DNA of 64,000 bases from Coffea arabica (Eukaryota; Streptophyta; Magnoliopsida; Gentianales; Rubiaceae), in contig NC_092322.1 of the NCBI RefSeq assembly GCF_036785885.1, positions 12,918,466 to 12,982,465 on the forward strand, written 5' to 3'. The notes under the pieces are model-generated. The model was not told the origin of the DNA, did not search any database, and saw only the letters and a program-made list of their open reading frames with translations. Positions 45,208-57,950 of this stretch are shown in pieces (position 1 is the stretch's first letter; each line of letters opens with the position of its first letter). A program made the position numbers and the translations under genes.

Positions 45208-48200
45208 AAAATTTCTTTAGGAAATCAATCTCAGTCATTTTATTGTAATATAATAAGTTATATATAGGCAAAAGATCAAATTTGATTAACAATACCAACC
45301 ATTAATTTGATCAAGAAATTTATGCAATTGTTTGGACTTTGTCAATCTCAGTACATGCACAATAATGTTCAAGCTGCAAAATAATGTTCAATTGAGTTAC
45401 TTACAGTCATAAAGCTGATTGTGTTTCTGAATTTGGCAGAATATGTAGTAAGTGATGTAGATTGACTTGGTGCAGAGAATGCAACAAAATTACCAAGACA
45501 TCAAAATATCACCAACAATTGTGTCTATATGTATATATATATCTCCAACTTTGAGTGACAAAATCAGCTAAGGTAACCGTGACTTCCGGCTACCATTTTT
45601 CTTCAATGGACTTTGGAAGCACCTTAGAAGCTAGGGCACCAATGGCCCACCTGCCATCTGAATAGAGATGGTCTGCAAATCCTGATCTGTCACGTTTGAG
45701 GGTTTTCACAGGGTGTGTTGGTGAGGTGGCAAAATCTTGTGTCACTTCTTAGATTTTCATTATTGCTCTTAAGAAATGTCCTTCTCAAAAAAACTGTCAA
45801 GGAAGGACCATAATTTTCTAATGTCCACTCTTTCATTTTCACAAGGAATATTAATATTTCTTTTTCGTGCACTGGAGTTGAATAAATGACTAAACTAACA
45901 AGGTAACCACTATTTTAATAGAATAGCATTAAGGATTAACTCGATCATTAAATCAAAGATCATAATTTTACCTTAATTAGTTAGCAACGAACACCAAAAA
46001 AAAAAAGTCTCTAAATTGCACATACATTCATTGCCCTACTAGCTAGCTACTACTAGTATGTGTAAACTAGTAAATTTTTGGCAGTCTTTTAGTTCATGGC
46101 ACGTTCCAAATTGGGCTTGTCAAACTGGGAAAATCAAGAAATTTAGTTACTCTGAAGATAGATTAATATGTGGCCTTTGCTTTAAATTGTTGCAGTAATA
46201 TAGTCAAGAAAGCGTTGAGTAAAAGAGTAAGAAATGATTGCAAACCAAAATTCTGCAAACTGTAAAGGTGCTAGGCCACATCATGCCAAAAGTAAGTAGA
46301 AAATGGGAAGTGGAAAGCCTGATAACTGATGTGAGTTGAGAAAGAGCTGAGAAGTGAGGAAGCCAGCAAGGTTTTGAGGCTGCTGCATTTCTTTTTTAGG
46401 CTGCTGCATGTCTTGACTAAACCTTGACAAAAATAACTTGGCAGACTTATCCATTATTTCCTGTTTGTGGAAACCCGGAAATCTCTTGGGTAGGGTTCCA
46501 AAAATGAACCATATAGAATGATATTATTATATGCCCTCAGATGACTCAATTGTCAATCCAAGTGGAGGTTTCTTCTGTCTCCGTTTCTTCAAGGGTCAAT
46601 GTAGAATTTGAACTTTTAGATGAGAAAAGGAGAAATTTAAGAGTTGAATAAAAACCTCTTCTTCACTTAATCAAAAGGTGAAGATTGGACTTTGTCACAA
46701 AGGCTAAAGAGGGGTCCCTTATAACCCCGGCCAGTATATATCAAGCCGGGAGTTCAAGTTTGTTCAGGCGTTTGTTTGCAAGAGAAGCAGTGTTTTGTAG
46801 ATTCGTGAAAATTTTAGAACGCGCAATAGTGCACTTGTATGGTTTAAAGGTAGGTTATGTCTTCCAATTCTGCATGAACGAATTGGAGTTTTCAATGTAA
46901 AAAGGATTAATTTTTTATACACTGACTGATCGATCGTGTATACATTGTCATGTTTAGATGAACGTCTCCCATGTGTTAAATTTGAATTACAAATTGAAAT
47001 TTTACTTATGTGGGGGCATTCATCTAACGATGATATATAGTGTATACATTGTTAGTGTATATAAAATTTACTCATATAAAAATATAAAATGAATAACCAA
47101 AAAGGTCACTAAACTATTAAGTATGGCACAGATCAGTAATTAGACATTTTTTTTTTTGTAAACACAAATGTCACTAAATTGGCAAAACAGGCGACTGAGG
47201 TAATTTTGTCAAATTCTACCAATCAATAACCATTTTGGCAAACTGATCTTTTACCTGTAGAATTTGACAAAATGACCTCAGTAGCCCCGTTTTTGCCAAT
47301 TTATGGTCACAAAAAAAAGTTTAATGACTAATCCATACCGTATTTTTGGCCTTTCACTCAAAAATATATGAGTACTATTGTTGTCTGTCGTAATCTTAAA
47401 AAAAAAAAAGAATTAAGGGTGGAAAGGGCCTTGCCGTCTGCAGTCCATCTGACTTGGGACCTCAAGTTGATGCAATCTTGACTTCGTGGTTTTTGGGCTA
47501 AGGACTATGTTGAAATTGAATCCAATTACACCTAAAATAAGCCGCGTAGACCTATTCAAGACTTGAGGCTTTTGCAGCCCAATCAAATATTCAAATGCGA
47601 GTGCCTAGATTCAGCGACCCCATGTCTATTGGACCTCATGTGACACTTCTCGTGCGTGTGAAAGCATTTTACTTAAAAACTATAAATATCAAGGCACATT
47701 TTATATGTGAACAAATAATAAAAAAATTTACAATTATTATCTATAAAAATTGGTTTTACACTTTAAAAAATTTGTTCAATAAGTTTATGAAAGTGAAAAA
47801 GTATATAGATGGATGGATAGCTTTCAAGGTAAAAATTTCAATAAAAGTTGCAGAACAAAAGTTTTAAGATAATTCTTTGAAATACACGCAATCATCGGAA
47901 ACATCCTCAAAAAAAGTTTTGGTTACGAAATTATACAAAAGTAGTATTAAGCGTCCTAAGTTTTAAACTACAAACTTTAGTTGATTGAAGTGATACACTA
48001 AATCTATTTGGAATATTTTCCATTGGCACCTAAGAAATATATTAGTAACTGATTGGTGACTCTTTGGAATCTAAATTCATCTCTTCTAATTTTTTTTTTT
48101 TTTTTTTTTTGCTTAAAGTCTCAGAGGACTTCTATATTCACAAACTTTTAATTTAATCTAATACTTGACCCTAAAGCAATCTGATCTAAGCCAAAAGAAT

Positions 48201-49962
48201 CAGCAATCATGTTGGCCAACACAAATAATGTACAGATGCTTTAGAATTTTTTATGGTTCACTCCATTTTTGATCATTTCTTGAATAGCCCATCTGGTAAA
48301 GGATCTTCATAACATCAGAAATAGGACAAAGATGTCACTACAAGGGAAACATAAAAAGTTGAAAGCCCAGCATTTGATTGAAGAATCAGAAAGAGTCACA
48401 CAATTGAAATGGTCCATAATTTTCTTCTTTGGAGAGATAGAAACACACACACCCAATTAGATTAGAAACACTCAGAAAATCAGCGGCTAAACGATCCATT
48501 AAGAGTAATCTAAGGACACCCCACAAGAAATCCACGTCCAGCGAATTGGTAACTGAACGAGGGTCCTATGAACCTTAAACCCAAGCTAAGGAACCCACGT
48601 CCAAACTGATGTGGGAGGGACCATAATTTTCCTGGATGCCACTTGATTTCCTCTGCAGATAACTAGTCAATCAATTTCCTATACTTTGACTTGCACATAT
48701 GAACAGGCAAGGGAAGCATATTTATAACCTGATGAACTTTCCAATCACACTGGAGTTCCGGTGTGTTGGTGAAAAAGAATGCTGACCTTCGAGAGATGCA
48801 AAAGTTTATACAAGCAATCCTCAACAGCTTGTATGAAATGCAGCCTAGTTTTACTTGGCACAAATCTGTGTATTGCAATATATTCATATAAGTTATGAGT
48901 CAACCTACGAAAAACAGACTTAAAACCATCACATTTCCTAAAATGACAGATATAAATATGGAACTTTCAAAATCAATCAATGGGGTGTGTCATTCCTTAT
49001 TTTGTTTTTGTCGTTTAAGTCGTCGTGTATCCCATAGTGCAGGAGTAAAAGATATTCCATAAGGTAATATGGTATATCCAGAGAACGGATCCAGATACAT
49101 GTGAAGTTTGTAAGAGTAATTTTGGCATTAAACTCAAGCTTAAGTTAGTTCTTTTTCATGCATCCAAATCATCAAACAGCATGTTTTGACAATTGTTCTG
49201 TTCAACATAATTGATATATATGCGACACTGAGACAATTAACTTTGAGTACACATAGCTTTCTATGGGAGCAAACAGAAAATCTTTTTCATTATTTTCGTG
49301 CTTTTGAATTTTCTAATCACTTCAAAAGTTCCAAAATACTCTCGTAAGTTATCAATGAGTTAGTGGTACTCTTTTATCACATGAACTTGATTTAGGCCAA
49401 GGCAAGCAAAGAATATTCAAGAATGATGGTTGGACCCATGATTAAAATAGAGAATTTGTGCCAGGAACAGGAAAAGACATGGCAACCATTCCAAACTCAA
49501 AATGATTAAACAACAGTTCTGAGAAGTCATTTGCCAATGTCATTTACCAATGAACAACCATTCAAATAATTGAACCAAGAAGATCTATATTTTCCCCCAA
49601 ACAAAAGCATAAAAGATTGAATCATGGGATGCACGATTCTTCATCAAACAATCAAGAAGAGAACCTATTCGTTTCACATGACACTAAAAAATCTAGCTCT
49701 GCTGGCAGGTAGAAGATTTGACATGCTTAATGAAATTCACATGCCTGACCGCCCTACCTACAGATGATGAGAAAAAAGCAGGTACTATCAACAAGAAGCT
49801 TGTGGAAGTTGCAGAAAGTGGCTGCCTTTTTTGTTCTTGAACTATTTGTACTTTGATAGCTTATCCAAATTTTTTTGTCCAACTCTTTGGAAACAACAGC
49901 AAAGCAAAGCCAGCAACATACCAAGTCCTCAGACACTCAAAAAGACTTTGAAAAACACTGCT
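45208..49962. other. Long gene-free stretch left of the Rab gene
   Basis: No supported gene. It contains a MITE-like hairpin at 47098-47354, a T-tract at 48089-48110, and a short 48490-48640 stretch with GATGTGGGAGGGACC, a motif often near retroelement ends. Frames at 46685-46900 and 47595-47867 have no recognisable domain. The last part carries the presumed promoter of the Rab gene. Confidence 0.45.
47098..47354. mobile_element. MITE-like inverted repeat
   Basis: Two arms of about 100 bp pair across a short AT-rich loop near 47220-47255. One arm has GTCACTAAATTGGCAAAAC and GGTAATTTTGTCAAATTC; the other has the complements GTTTTTGCCAATTTATGG and AATTTGACAAAATGACC. Outer ends are CCAAAAAGGTCACTAAAC and TTTTTGGCC. 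TSD not identified. Confidence 0.55.
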
Positions 49963-52591
49963 ATGTCCATCCGGAAAAGGAGTTTGCTTAAGATAATTGT
50001 TATCGGGGATAGCGGGTAAATAATTTAAACTTTCTCTACTTTATTTTCTGTCTGATCTTTTATTTTCCCCTAATCTTGTTTTTTCTTTTTTTGGTCCATT
50101 TTTAGAACTTTTTTCTAGTCAAAAGCTAATATTGTAACTTCATGCTTGTTTCTGGTCTAATGCGTGAGCTTTTGTTATCGAGCTTTCAGGGTGGGAAAGA
50201 CATCTTTGATGAATCAGTATCCTTGTTATCATTAGTTCAATAGGCAGTACAAGAAGTTTCTTGTCCATTATGCATGTTTGTATTAGTTGTCAATAACAAC
50301 TGCTTTGGATATATGCATTGCTGTTACTTGACAAAATTCTGGATTGACCAAACCTTTGCAAAAATTGCTTCTGTTTTCTATCAGCTGTCAGTTATTTTGA
50401 TCACTAGTGTTACCTTCAACAACTTGATCATGACAGTCAACTAATGACTATTCATTTGCCCTAATTTTGCATCCTAATGAACCACATACTCTTTTTTTCC
50501 CAATATATGGTGCATTGAAACAAAATGTAATTGTTGAACTATGCAACAAATTGCTATAGGATACGAAGGCATTTCCATTTTAAGTTTCTAAGAAAAATTT
50601 TTAACTTCTTGTATGCGTTCATTTAGGCCAGGCCTTTACATTCAACTAGTGGTTTCATTAACTACTGAATAGATATGTACATAAAAAGTTTACACATCAA
50701 TACAAAGCAACAATTGGTGCTGATTTTTCCACCAAAGAGATACAGATTGATGACAAACTAGTTACCTTGCAAGTGAGTGATTATTCAAACCAGCTCCCTT
50801 GTTTTTCTGAGATGAACTTTTGGAGAATCTGTTAGGCTAAAGGTCGAAATTTGAACAGATATGGGATACAGCAGGACAAGAAAGATTTCACAGCCTTGGT
50901 GCTGCATTTTACAGGGGAGCAGATTGTTGCGTACTCGTGTTTGATGTCAATCTACTCAGATCTTTTGAAACCCTTCAAAATTGGCATGCAGAGTTTCTCA
51001 AGCAGGTGATCAATGAATCCGGAAATCTGTTGTTGAGAATTTTTTTTTTTCAGTATGCAAATGTATGACTGTGTAACCTTCCCCTTTCAAGATCCTGCAT
51101 CAGCATGAAATTCTCCATTTTGGTTTTGGTTATGTTTGAGGGGCATTCTTTAACCTTGTTAATCGAAATGGAGATGACATGTTAAGTCGTTAACTGGTAC
51201 TAATTGCTAGAATGATCCAAGAATTTGTGTTAATGTGGACTCCATGTATTATGCAGAACACAAAACCAAAAGGATCTGCTGTGATTCCCACGCTACCTTT
51301 TATTTCTTTTTGGGGCCAGACCACAAAACTTTGTCCAAGATACTGGCTAACTTTATGTTACTTAATTGCAAGATTTAAAGAGAATCAAGTCTGTTCATCA
51401 CTTTTTTGTGCATTATGTTATGTAAGATCAACTTTTTTGGAATCCTTCTGCTTGACCAGTTGTTACTTTGTCTTTTAGAAGGTATTGAGGTAATTTCTGG
51501 TACCATTAATTCTCAGACAAACGCAGTCCAGCTCTTCCAGTTTAATCTCTTTTTGTCAACAATTTTCTCTTTACGTGGCTACAGGCAGATCCTGTCAATC
51601 CTGAGTCCTTTCCTTTTGTGTTGATTGGAAACAAGGTCGATGTGAATTATGGGAGGAGCCAAGCGGTAAGAAAACAAATTCAATAAGAAATTCAAGAGAA
51701 AAATGAAAAACTTTGCTGCCAGTTTGAGTCTGTAGATCATCCACAACTGCAGGTACCTGAGATGACTGTTAAGGACTGGTGTGCTTCCAGAGGAAATATA
51801 CCTTATTATGAAACCTCAGCTAAAGAAGATTACAATGTTGATCATGCATTCACTTCCATTGCTAGAATTGCTCTTGCATATGAACATGACCATGGGCAGG
51901 ACATGTAAGTATAATCTGACGTATTCTTTCCATTGTGTATCCTGCCTTATGAAACTTTGTTTTATGCATCTACTGCAAAGTTCTGTAACTTTTATTCCTT
52001 GATTTTATCGCTAAATTCACATTTCTTTTGCTTTTGAATTGGACAATCTCTTTTGTTTTAGTTGGCCAGATCAAGAGATACCATCTTACTGGTGAGTGTA
52101 TCAAATTTTGTACTACATCAGCCTTATCCATAATCTTTGCAGCATGTACATTTTAAATTCCACAGCTACTAGATATAGACCAATCCCATGATATTAGCCT
52201 GAACTATTGGAGGACATGGAACCATGGTTCCTCAAAATAAGAAATATACATGAAAACTCACTGAATGGCCATCAAGAAAATGATGATTCAGGTTGTGCAG
52301 TGCTCTGATCACTGATAACATTGTAGAATTCTACAAGTCATACACTTCCATGCATTATCATAAGTCTTCTTATCATAAAGTTTTCATAATTTTGCACAAA
52401 TATGAGATGCTCCTCTTTATCCTACTTATCCAGCTCCTTTCTTTATCTCTTAGAACTAACAAAGGAGGACTTGTTCAACTTATTTGTCTCACAAGGCATT
52501 TGATGCACTGGTCATTTTTTGCAGTGACCTCCCAAGAATACCAGAATCCCTTTCAGGAGTTGAGCAGCAGAGGGGAGGATGTGCATGCTAA
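49963..52591 (+). CDS. Rab7/RabG-type small GTPase, eight exons
   Basis: Exons: 49963-50015, 50190-50216, 50673-50772, 50859-51005, 51585-51665, 51753-51904, 52062-52091 and 52525-52591, encoding 218 residues. All introns are GT-AG and in frame. The GTPase motifs fall at Rab7 numbering: GDSGVGKTS (15-23), switch I Thr40, WDTAGQE (62-68) with Gln67, NKVD (125-128) and ETSAK (156-160). The protein ends GGCAC, a C-x-C geranylgeranylation signal. Rab7/RabG proteins sit on late endosomes and the tonoplast and drive vacuolar delivery and fusion. Residue 46 in switch I is Ser (ADFSTKE) where RabG3 proteins usually have Leu or Val, and the tail [11 protein letters not shown] is unlike RabG3, so a RabG2-like or other divergent member is more likely. 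All catalytic residues are intact. Confidence 0.92.
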
Positions 52592-54700
52592 CTTTGCTAG
52601 CCAACATTGACCAGTCCAGTTGACGACATTACAGTTTATTACTTCATTCTTTGGTGTTTCATGATCTCTGTACAACACTCTCTTGTTTTCTTTATCAGTT
52701 CAACCTAGCCAGCCAAATGCTGACTACAAAAATGTTTTGTAGTAGCAAAGAAGTCCGAAGTTGTTGTACAATTCTTAAAGAATTCAGCCAAGTTTTGCCA
52801 TCTAGGTACTTGCATACAATTGCAGGGCGCAGGAGTTCTTAGGAAATGTCCATTGTGTTATCTCTACTTCAAATTCTGGGAGATGAATTCAACAACAATT
52901 GTTGAACCATGAATAAGATATCTCATTATTCTTCATCATAATCTGATTACAGCTTCATTTGTAAGCCTGTCCTGTCCTGTCCCCTCATTTTCCTGCTTTG
53001 TCTTTTTCAGGACCATTTTGTTTTTCTGTACTAACTGTAAACATGGTCCTATGGTTATGAAGTCATGAATGAAATGATGAGAATGACAGAACTTTTTTTT
53101 TTCAACAATGCTTGAAAATCAACCAACTTTAAGGGGGATCCATTAAACTCCACTGTCCAGGCAATGGCTGACTGGAAGGGGAGCTCAATGGACCTTAAGG
53201 GGGGGATCTCTCACACTCTCAAATCGATGTGGGAAAGGGGAGAGGGAAACACTCAGACTGACGCTAGCTATTAATAATCAATATATGAGAAAGAAAAACA
53301 AATACAATGAATGATGACACCTTAACTGCCTGTAAGAATAAGACAAATGGGTATCCAGATTTAAAGCACCATATCATTGACTCATTAGATGCTATTTGGC
53401 TGTTATTGGTGCTTAAATGTTTCATTACAAGTTTATGCAGGATAAGTAGTTGAGTAAGATGCTATTAATAATCAGTTATTGGCTCTAGTAGTGGAATAAT
53501 TGTTGGACTTGAATGAATAGAAGTTTTTGAGAAATTAATTGTCAGACAGGGGAAAAATTAAATGACCCTTAGGATTAATCAATAAAACATCATGGATGGC
53601 ATACAAAGTCCTCAAGTGACTCCAAATCTGGAATGAGGATGCACATGACTTTGCTAACTTGGTTCACTGGCTTATTTGTTATGCACAAATTATCCCATCT
53701 AGGCTCAAACAGAGAAATTTGTTGCTTACCTATTAAAAATAATGATTGTAGTTTTCTACCACAAAATTTTTACTTTTTCTGAAAGCACATTTCTCAATTA
53801 TCTTTTTATCTAACATATATCAAATCGTTACAATAAATTTTTCTATAATAACTTCAGAAAATAACAAACGAACGAGACTGAATCTAAAAAAAAAAAAAAA
53901 AAACAAAAAGTGTAATACTCCCCTACCATTATTTGTTAAGTCGAAAACCAACAATCCTAATGTTGTTAAGTCATCTCAGGAAAGAAAAAAAAAAAAAAAA
54001 AGAAGCAAGTGCAATGTCTCTTTTCAAAAAGGGGTGACATAAACTATTAGACTTAAAATTCAAGATTTAGACTCAATAGAAGTTAATTGTGTAAACTATT
54101 CTTGGAAACTCCAACATGTAATTAAGGGGAACGAATTCGATTTCAAAGAATTTAAAGGGTAAAATTTAACTACACTTACACCAATCATAACTTAATTCGG
54201 CCTTTACATCTCAACTAATTTTCTATAATGTCATTTTAGAATAATATATAGTGCGGCATTATCTCGCTACTAATCTCGCCTTTTGTGAGTTAATTGTCTT
54301 ATTATTGACCACAAAAAGAATTAACAAGGAAATGTTAAGCAGCATCAAGAAAACATCATTAATGCATATTTAAGAGTAAATTGGGGCTTTTTAATTATCT
54401 TATCAACACTCAAAACTTATCTAATATGTGCCTTTATATGTTTTGTTTCTTAAGGCCTCTCTACATAAAGCATGCAACAATAGTTGATTGTTCAGTTTCT
54501 CTTTAATACTACTAATTACAATTACTTTAGAAAAATTAAAATTTGGAAACTTATTTCGTAAAAAGATTTTGAAAAGTAAAAGGGGCAGAAGTAACAAGAT
54601 GAATATTAGTGATTATGAATTTATGATGGTAGAAGAAAATAAAAATATCCCCTCATTCTACAAACACAGGCCTCAAAAATTAAAAACAAATATCTGAAAA
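52592..54700. other. Intergenic between Rab and SufA genes
   Basis: Holds the Rab 3' flank (about 52592-53090). Then comes a 53110-53260 stretch with AATCGATGTGGGAAAGG, reminiscent of retroelement ends, two A-tracts (53887-53902, 53983-54000) and AT-rich sequence. No gene is supported. Confidence 0.45.
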
Positions 54701-54707
54701 ATAAAAT

Positions 54708-54717
54708 GCCACGTGGC
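54708..54717. promoter_or_regulatory. Perfect G-box upstream of SufA
   Basis: GCCACGTGGC, a full palindrome with the CACGTG core, 125 bp before the SufA start codon. G-boxes bind bZIP and bHLH factors and are common in light-regulated plastid-protein genes. The role is inferred from position. Confidence 0.55.
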
Positions 54718-54841
54718 CCGCGTGATTTATTCCGAGCTACTAAACTAAAAAAATAAAAATAAAAATGTAAAAAATAGTTCTCCGGCAAGAAGCAGCCGTA
54801 ATGTTTCTTTCTTTCCATTCCTGAGTTTCTACTTCTCAAAA

Positions 54842-57800
54842 ATGGCTTTCTCCTCAGCTGCTTCTGCCTGGACATGCGACCCGATTTGCAGGCTTGTAAC
54901 GAGGAGTAGTAGTTCGAATTCGAGCAACCCTTTTCCTCCTCAAGCTTCTACTGCATCAATCTCCTTTCCAAGATCTTCATCATCCCTTTTTGTCAATCGT
55001 AAAAAGCGTTTCTTGTCCATCAAAGCATCAGCTTCTGTTGAAGGTAAAATCTGTTCCATCTGAAAATCTGTACGCGCTTTTATGTTTTTGCTGATTTTTT
55101 TGTGTGAATTTTGGCTGATGCAACAAGAAACACGTGGGATTTAAGGGGAACAGATTCTTGCTTTGACCCTAGGTTGTGTTGAATTGTCATGTGTTTGTAT
55201 GAACCTTTGGGGGTTTCGGCTGAGAGATTGAATGGTATTCACAAAATCTGATCTTGGAATGATTGGAGTTGTGGTTATGATTAGGAAAATTCAGCTGAAG
55301 TTTATCATTATTACCTTAACAATCTTTTGATTACATGTAGATTGAGAGATATAAAGGCTGAAGTTGTAGTTTAGAATCATATTTTGGTCAAGGAGCATTG
55401 TCTTTAGAATTTAGGACATCGATGCATTTTAGGTAAAGGTTTTGGGGATTATGTGAATTTGAAGGCCTTGAGGACGGCCAGACGGCCTGACCCTCAACAC
55501 CAAAAATATTCTGCCTGCAATCTAGTTTAACATCTTTATCATTCCTTTTCTGAGCTGTTCGGATTTGGCTTACACAGCAAATAAAAGAAGGCACCATTGC
55601 CGTCCTGGTTTGATATTGAATGATTGGGAGTGAAAGATGCTGAAGGAGGCACGACAGGTGGTCTGCTTGTGTGGCTGCTCTTCTACTTTATTCTTTTCTT
55701 CTCATATGTGTATAGAGGATTGATGAAGGAGAGGGAGGAGAAGAGAGGATGAGTGGAGGGAGTTTGGGGAAAAAAGAACAAGGTAGCAGCGCAGGGAAAA
55801 GTTGACTGTCCCTATTTTGGAATAGGAATGAAACCAAGAATCTTTTTTTAATTTGCAATAAAGATTCCAATATTCAGATAAACCTCAATTTTCAGAATTT
55901 TGAGTGGTGAAATTTCATTTCGTGCCACTCTTTGTGGTTTCAAATTCGTTTTCTTCCAACCCTTTTGTATTCTCTAACTTCTTCGAATTATAGAATGCTT
56001 AATGATCCCCTGGTTGTATCCTGAAGTTTAGTATGTTAGCTTTACTGAGGAAGTTGATCATGTTAAAAGTTTAAGTGATAGCTGCTCAGATCCGGAGCTA
56101 CTAGGGCAATTTCTTTGTAGGCAAGATCAGGCGCTGGAATGGAAGAGCCTGCCAAGCTGTCATTAATTGATTTAGATCCTTTATTTGGGAATCATGTTTT
56201 ATGTTTTTTTTTTTTTTCATTTTTTCACATAAATTAATTAGAAGCAGTATATCTGCTGATGTCTAGTCTGTAGTAAAATTCTGGTAATTCAAATCAAGAT
56301 GATTGACATCTGACGTCTAGTGTGTAGTTAGATGCTGGTAATCAAACCAAGCTGATTGACAACAATACTGTTTTAGATTGATTGACAACAATACTGTTTT
56401 AGATGGAGAAATTTATTTTACTCACCTGCACGTACTTGGATTGAGTACCTGTAGGTCATTCCTTCTATGTTAAGATATATGTTTTTTTGAGGAATTTTAT
56501 TTAGTATTTGTAATTGACTGATGCACTGTTAGCTGTAGAAGTATAGGGGTCTCTGATGAATGATATTTTTCAGTGAAGGGCAACTAAGAAGGCAAAGAAT
56601 TGTGTTACTTGAGTTGAGTTGATGAAGTTTATCCTCCCTACAGCTTCTGTCAGATGTCAATTAATGCAAACTTAGAAGTGGGTTTCAACTTATAATGTGG
56701 ATTTTATAGTTCATGAGTTGAGAATGAAAATGGAAAATGGATTTGGGAGTCTCGATCTATTAAGATATGATGCCTGGTGCTAGGCTACTTTAGACCATGC
56801 AAAAATCCAAATAAAATGTGTATATTACAACTGTTTCCATATTAGAATAGTTTACATAGAATGTTTTCAATGTTCTAAATATCTTGGATGATTTTGTAGG
56901 TATTACACTAAACATGGTCATTGGTGGTTGACTGTGTAACTGTTTATTCCATCCAATAATATCAACTCAACTGTTTTAGGCATCTGAATTTAGTCTTTTT
57001 GGAATTAATGTACTATCTCTTAAAGTGATTATTTTGGATTACAAATTTGCTAGGGTATCAGCGGTATCTGGTAATTGAGGTGTCTACTGAGTTGGTTGAG
57101 TAGAATGCGAAAATGGAGTTGATCTGGTATTTTCTGTGCTGAAGTCTGTTCATCTAGGGAAGAGGGAGATGGATAAAATATCTTGGTGAATTCATAAGAG
57201 AAATTTTTATTTGTAATCGTGGTTAATATGAAGCTTGACAATTAAGCATAAACTGGCCATTCAAAGTTTTTGAAATTTATGCATGAAACATTCGGGTAAA
57301 GCAACTACTTTACTTTTATATTAAGTACAACAAATCAACCAGGATGTTATAGTGTACTTAACTGTTGAGAATTGTTTGAAAAGTCCATGCTCCAAATGCG
57401 TGCTGATTGAAAGCAGATTTGAATCATTGAACAAATTCTCATACATTGCAGGGATTATATTTTAAGATTTTGTATCTGAATGAGGATAATTTAAAAAGTA
57501 TTCCTCATTTGATGTTTTATTTCATCAATCTTGGTAGTCATGAAGCTTGGGGTAATATTAAGTGGTTGACTATTTTACCTTTCCTTGAAAGAGTGAAAGT
57601 GTCGCTGATTTTTAAGCAACTATGTTAGCGTATGGAAGTATATAAAAACAATCAGCCTCTTGGTTAAATAAAATAGAAAATATTAAGCTTACATTTCCTG
57701 AAAAAGCTCCAATTATGCAAATCCATCTTCGTTCTCCTTCTTTAGTTTAGGAATTACGTTAAGCTACTACAATGTTCAAAATCTCTTAATTATGGCATCA

Positions 57801-57901
57801 GTTCTCTTCCTTTTTCTAACTCCAGATAGAATTGCATCAGATCTGGTTTGGCTGAATCAAATTCCATGAATTACAACCACAGTAGTCACAATTGCTATGT
57901 G

Positions 57902-57950
<49 letters not shown>

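Noticed and set aside
46685-46900. 71-codon frame starting MDFVTKAKEG
   Set aside because: Protein-like at first sight, but short and isolated, with no splice sites continuing it and no family recognised.
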